Below, in pieces: positions 60,951 to 64,000 of a DNA stretch of 64,000 nucleotides; the stretch's first letter is position 1, and every line of letters begins with the position of its first letter. The notes under the pieces were generated by a model. The model was not told the origin of the DNA and searched no databases. It saw nothing but the letters and a program-made list of their open reading frames with translations. This DNA comes from Streptomyces sp. MMBL 11-1 (lineage in GTDB: Bacteria; Actinomycetota; Actinomycetes; Streptomycetales; Streptomycetaceae). Where the stretch lies: positions 372,001 through 436,000 of the forward strand of contig NZ_CP117709.1 in the NCBI RefSeq assembly GCF_028622875.1. Direction: 5' to 3'. The translations under genes were made by a program, and so were the position numbers.

Positions 60951-61878
60951 GCTGAGCACCCACGGGGGCCCGGGGTGGGTGCCCCGGGCGGCGTCGCATG
61001 TGGACGAAGTCGCGGCCGGGGAGGTGTGGGCGCCGTGCGGGTACCGGTCGGAGACGGCCGCGCTGCGGTCGGTGCTGCTGGTCCGCCCGCCGGACAGCAT
61101 CGCTGCGGTGCGACGGCCGGGGGCCTCGCTCATGCTCGGGCCGGTGGACCTCCCGGCGATGCGGGCGCAGTACGACGCGCTGGCGGACCGCCTGCGGGGC
61201 CACGGGGTCGAGGTACACCTGGCCTCCCCCGCGGCGACGCCGAACGTGGTGTTCGCACGCGACCTGTTCTGGATGACCCCGGCCGGGGCGGTGGTGGCGC
61301 GGATGGCGTCGGCGCAGCGGGCCGGCGAGGAACGGCATGCCGCGCTCGCGCTGGCCGGGGCGGGGTTCCCGATCCTGCGCACGGTCTCCGGCACCGCCGT
61401 GTTCGAGGGCGCCGACGCCCTGTGGATCGACCCGTCGACGGTGGTCGTCGGTACCGGGTTCCGCACGAACGCGGCCGGTGCGGCCGAGGTCGCCTCGGCG
61501 GTCGCGGGGCTGGGGGCGCGGGTGGTGACGGTGCCGCTGGCGCCGGGTGTGCAGCACCTGCTGGGGACGGTGGTGTTCCTCGACCCGTCCACCGCCGTCG
61601 TCCACCGGGCGGCGAGCCCGCCGGAGCTGACGGCGCTGCTCGCCGAGTACGGCTATCGGGTGATCGCGCTGCCGCCGGACGAGGAACTGCTGGTGGGGCG
61701 CGGGATGAACCTGCTGGTACTCGCACCGGGGCGGGTGCTGATGCCCGCGGGCTGCCCGGGAATCCGGCGGACGCTGGAGCGGGCGGGGGTGGCCGTCGAC
61801 GCGATCGACATCGGCGCGTACCTGCGGGCGGCCGGCGGCATCGGCTGCGTCACGGGGGTGGTGCGCCGTGAGCACTGA
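60925..61878 (+). CDS. Arginine deiminase/amidinotransferase superfamily enzyme
   Basis: 317 residues. The guanidino-modifying fold is shown by ATPNVVFARDLFWMTP (R112, D113), TAVFEGADALWID (E161), GVQHLLGTVVFLDP (H211) and the nucleophile GGIGCVTGVV (C308), so the Cys-His-acid set is complete. Length and pattern are nearest dimethylarginine dimethylaminohydrolase and bacterial arginine deiminase-like enzymes, and shorter than arginine deiminase (about 400). It could hydrolyse or transfer an amidine group from an arginine-derived unit, free or in a peptide. Confidence 0.88.
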   Translation: MPVTTTGSELSTHGGPGWVPRAASHVDEVAAGEVWAPCGYRSETAALRSVLLVRPPDSIAAVRRPGASLMLGPVDLPAMRAQYDALADRLRGHGVEVHLASPAATPNVVFARDLFWMTPAGAVVARMASAQRAGEERHAALALAGAGFPILRTVSGTAVFEGADALWIDPSTVVVGTGFRTNAAGAAEVASAVAGLGARVVTVPLAPGVQHLLGTVVFLDPSTAVVHRAASPPELTALLAEYGYRVIALPPDEELLVGRGMNLLVLAPGRVLMPAGCPGIRRTLERAGVAVDAIDIGAYLRAAGGIGCVTGVVRREH

Positions 61879-61897
61879 GAGCCGGCCGCCCGACCGG

Positions 61898-62308
61898 TCA
61901 CTGGGGCGGGTACACCGTGGGATCGTCCAGCGGCACCTTCAGCCAGGAGATCATCTGCCGGAGCTGGTGGTACGCCGCGAGCCGCTGCTCGTCGGAGTCG
62001 GCCTCCTCCGCCGCCGCGATCGGCTCCCACAGGCGGGGCACCATCACCGGCCCGAGTTCGAGCAGGCCGCCGCTGCCGCCGGTGGCCCACTTCGCCAGCA
62101 CGTACCGGACGATCGCGCCGACCGGGATGTCCAGGTTCCGGGACATCCCGCGCACGGTCTCCAGCGGATCGAGGAGCCCGTAGTCGACCACCTCGGCCTT
62201 GAAGTTGGCATGCGGGTCGTCCGGTGGCCAGCACCGTTCCCACTGGCGCAGCCGAACCGTCGGCGTACCGGTCACGTCGAGGGCCAGGTCATCCATGTCG
62301 CCGTCCAT
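61898..62308 (-). CDS. Unknown 136-residue protein encoded antisense within the operon
   Basis: A compact acidic protein with no membrane segment or signal. Recognisable blocks are LETVRGMSRNLDIPVGAIVRYVLAKWATGG and WLKVPLDDPTVYPPQ; the first has the look of a short helix-turn-helix-like segment. I recall small DUF families (DUF6027-like) of this appearance in actinomycete clusters, but I cannot assign it. Good GC third positions support a real gene. It faces the peptide gene with a 74-bp gap between starts, so the peptide gene probably has its own promoter. Confidence 0.65.
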   Translation of the reverse strand: MDGDMDDLALDVTGTPTVRLRQWERCWPPDDPHANFKAEVVDYGLLDPLETVRGMSRNLDIPVGAIVRYVLAKWATGGSGGLLELGPVMVPRLWEPIAAAEEADSDEQRLAAYHQLRQMISWLKVPLDDPTVYPPQ

Positions 62309-62382
62309 ACCGCCACCCTAGGGCGGCACCGAGCTTGTCCGACCGGGCAGGGATGAACACCGAAGTCAGGAAAGGAGAACCA

Positions 62383-62514
62383 GTGAACGAGAACCTTCGT
62401 GAGGAGCACGTCGCGCTCATTCCGACCGACTCGGGGGCCGCGGCCAGCGGCACCGCCACGGCCGACGACGAGGCGATCCGTCAGCAGCTGCGCAGCCTCG
62501 GCTACCGCATCTGA
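62383..62514 (+). CDS. 43-residue peptide, possible RiPP precursor
   Basis: GTG at 62383 with an excellent AAGGAG 7 bases upstream. The peptide has a charged N-terminal part (NENLREEH), a small-residue middle ([14 protein letters not shown]) and a C-terminal tail [13 protein letters not shown] with Arg33, Arg37, Tyr41 and Arg42. It has no Cys or signal peptide. Its size, its lack of similarity to known small proteins and its location just upstream of an MbtH gene and a radical SAM gene are what one expects of a ribosomal precursor peptide. A longer start at 62353 (53 residues) is less likely. It could instead be an accessory protein. Confidence 0.7.
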   Translation: MNENLREEHVALIPTDSGAAASGTATADDEAIRQQLRSLGYRI

Positions 62515-62660
62515 CCCAACCGCCCCGGTCCTCCCGCACGGGCGGGCCGGGGCGTCCCCGCCTGAGAGTCCGGGCAGGCCCGCCAGGCACGCGCCGAGCT
62601 CCTGGCGGGAGTGTTGACCGCCCGGCGGCGACTTGTAGTGTGCGGCGACCTGGAGACGGC

Positions 62661-62885
62661 ATGACTGAGACGACCAACCCGTTCGACGACGACAACGGAG
62701 TGTTCCGGGTGCTGCGCAACGACGAGGACCAGCACTCCCTGTGGCCGGAGTTCGCTCCGGTGCCCGCCGGGTGGCACGTGGTGCACGGCCCGGACGGCCG
62801 GGCGGCGTGCCTGGCCTACGTCGAGGAGCACTGGACCGACCTGCGTCCCGCCTCCCTGCGCCGCGCCATGGACGGCCGCGGTTGA
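62661..62885 (+). CDS. MbtH-like protein
   Basis: 74 residues with all family signatures: [38 protein letters not shown], and a C-terminal [15 protein letters not shown], with the conserved Trp residues. MbtH proteins bind and activate NRPS adenylation domains. No other MbtH gene is in the window, so this one probably serves the A-T and C-A-T-C-A-T-R proteins at 39-50 kb. This ties the plus-strand operon to the NRPS operon. Confidence 0.95.
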   Translation: MTETTNPFDDDNGVFRVLRNDEDQHSLWPEFAPVPAGWHVVHGPDGRAACLAYVEEHWTDLRPASLRRAMDGRG

Positions 62886-62976
62886 ACGTCGGAGCCGGTG
62901 GGCCGACCGCCGCACCCGGCGCAGGGCGTGCAGCGCCCGGGGGAACCGTGCGGCCCGGCGGCATAGGGGCGGAACA

Positions 62977-64000
62977 GTGAGTCAGTCCGTACTTCCGTCA
63001 CCACGACGACGGCCACGTTCACGGGAGAAGCGCGGGCGGGCGCTGATCGTGCAACAGGGCGCCTGGGACATGCCCCAGCAATCGATGCCGCTCGCCGCCG
63101 GCTACCTGACAGCCGCGGCACGGGCCGATCCCGTGGTGGGGCCCGAGTTCGCCGTGGGAATACAGAACTTCCGCGGTGGCGAATCGCTCGGCTCGATGGC
63201 ACGCACGATCTTCTCCGGGACCCTTCCGGACGTGCTGGCGTTCTCGGTCCTCGGCTGGAACTTCAACCAGTTCGGCGCGCTCGCCGAGACCTACAAGTCG
63301 GTGCGCCCGGACGGCTGGGTCGTCTTCGGCGGAACGCACGTCGCCCACCAAGCGGAACGCGTCTTCCGGCGCTTCCCCGAGGTCGACGTCGTCGCCAACG
63401 GCGAGGGCGAGTTCACCTTCCGCGACCTGCTGCTCGCCTTCCTCGAGGAGAAGTCGCCGCACGACCTCGCGCAGGTGCCGGGCATCTCCTACCGCGACGA
63501 GGAAGGCACGATCCACACCACTGCCGAGGCACCGCGCATCGACGACCTGGACATCATTCCGTCGCCGTTCCTCACCGGGGCCATCCCGCTCCTCGACCAC
63601 CATGGCCGGTTCCCCTACGACGTCGCGCTGATGGAGACCAACCGCGGCTGTCCGTACAAGTGCTCGTTCTGCTACTGGGGTGGCGCGGTCGGTCAGAGAA
63701 TGCGCGACTTCTCCCGCGAGCGGCTGCGCGCGGAACTCGACGTCTTCGGCTATCACCAGGTTCCGACGGTGGTGTTGTGCGACTCGAACTTCGGCATGCG
63801 ACAGCCGGACGCGGAGTTCGTCGAGGACCTCGTCCGAACGCGTGAGAAGTACGGGTTCCCGCAGTCGTTGGAGACCTCGTGGGCGAAGAACAAGTCGAAG
63901 ACGTTCCACAACATCATCCGACGGATGAAGGCCGAGGGGTTCAAGAGCTCGTTCACCGTGGCGCTGCAGACACTGGACGACACGGCGTTGCGGGACATGG
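62977..64000 (+). CDS. Second B12-type radical SAM enzyme, truncated by the window edge
   Basis: Open from a GTG at 62977 to the window end (341 codons). An N-terminal cobalamin-binding-like domain (LPDVLAFSVLGWNFNQ, WVVFGGTHVAHQAERVF, VVANGEGEFTF) is followed by the radical SAM cluster motif NRGCPYKCSFCYWGG (CxxxCxxC) near residue 227. It is not a close duplicate of the enzyme at 53895. The substrate and whether it methylates are unknown. A bare Arg-rich N-terminal stretch (SPRRRPRSREKRG) precedes the domain; a later start is possible. Confidence 0.88.
   Translation, partial: MSQSVLPSPRRRPRSREKRGRALIVQQGAWDMPQQSMPLAAGYLTAAARADPVVGPEFAVGIQNFRGGESLGSMARTIFSGTLPDVLAFSVLGWNFNQFGALAETYKSVRPDGWVVFGGTHVAHQAERVFRRFPEVDVVANGEGEFTFRDLLLAFLEEKSPHDLAQVPGISYRDEEGTIHTTAEAPRIDDLDIIPSPFLTGAIPLLDHHGRFPYDVALMETNRGCPYKCSFCYWGGAVGQRMRDFSRERLRAELDVFGYHQVPTVVLCDSNFGMRQPDAEFVEDLVRTREKYGFPQSLETSWAKNKSKTFHNIIRRMKAEGFKSSFTVALQTLDDTALRDM

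Noticed and set aside
62224..62514. Longer 96-residue version of the peptide gene
   Set aside because: The added N-terminus is antisense to the start of the unknown gene at 62308, is Arg/Pro-rich and lacks a ribosome site, whereas the GTG at 62383 has a near-ideal one.
1..64000. tRNA, rRNA, riboswitches, phage or integrative-element attachment sites
   Set aside because: None recognised on either strand by reading; no integrase or intact transposase gene is present.

Overview
The window is high-GC actinobacterial DNA and looks like a Streptomyces chromosome. The evidence is almost uniform GC-rich third codon positions, many GTG starts and overlapping ATGA/GTGA gene junctions. Typical Streptomyces families are also present: CGNR zinc finger, DUF6421, DUF5134/M56, LVIVD-repeat and DUF305 proteins, deazaflavin-dependent oxidoreductase, StrR-type regulator. 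I found no rRNA, tRNA or CRISPR array.

Positions 1-36.7 kb hold ordinary chromosomal genes. They start with the N-terminal part of a sensor histidine kinase that runs off the left edge, followed by a small palindromic TA-flanked element. Next come a TetR/Ddn-like divergent pair, a geranylgeranyl reductase-type flavoprotein, an M20 peptidase, an MBL-fold hydrolase and a P-loop kinase-Nudix fusion. A ROK kinase/LacI divergent pair, an alpha/beta hydrolase/CGNR pair, a citrate-lyase-like protein and etfAB follow, then a flavin reductase, thioredoxin, an acyltransferase and a transglutaminase-like protein. The DUF6421-SDR-threonine aldolase operon, GDPD, GNAT, DUF5134-M56, PAP2, HAD, LVIVD/DUF305, a ferredoxin-NADP reductase-like protein, a BNR protein, ung, a BadF-type kinase, a CbiX-like protein and a lactonase-like propeller complete this part.

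Positions 36.9-64 kb are a biosynthetic gene cluster that continues past the right edge. A minus-strand operon (49983 down to 36903), tightly coupled by overlapping starts and stops, encodes six proteins. They are a loading adenylation-carrier protein, a kynurenine 3-monooxygenase-like flavoprotein, a DUF6875-type protein, a 2476-residue NRPS (C-A-T-C-A-T-reductase), a methyltransferase and a P450. This predicts a short peptide released reductively as an aldehyde or alcohol, starting from an amino acid that may be aromatic. A StrR/NovG-type activator (50303-51307) faces away from this operon. It is followed by a convergent transporter and an alkaline phosphatase/sulfatase-superfamily enzyme.

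A second, plus-strand operon starts at 53895: B12-type radical SAM enzyme, sulfotransferase, methyltransferase, rubrerythrin-like protein, a GyrB-ATPase/methyltransferase fusion, second sulfotransferase and arginine-deiminase-superfamily enzyme. After one unknown antisense gene come a 43-residue peptide gene, an MbtH-like protein and a second radical SAM enzyme cut by the window edge. The MbtH gene ties this operon to the NRPS operon.

The most unusual object is the protein at 57773-59704. An intact GyrB-type ATPase and transducer region is joined to a SAM methyltransferase exactly where the topoisomerase TOPRIM domain should begin. That methyltransferase is a visible paralogue of the free-standing one two genes upstream. 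Together with the degenerate rubrerythrin, two sulfotransferases, two radical SAM enzymes, a guanidine-acting enzyme family and the small peptide, it suggests an undescribed tailoring system. I could not match the cluster to a known product.
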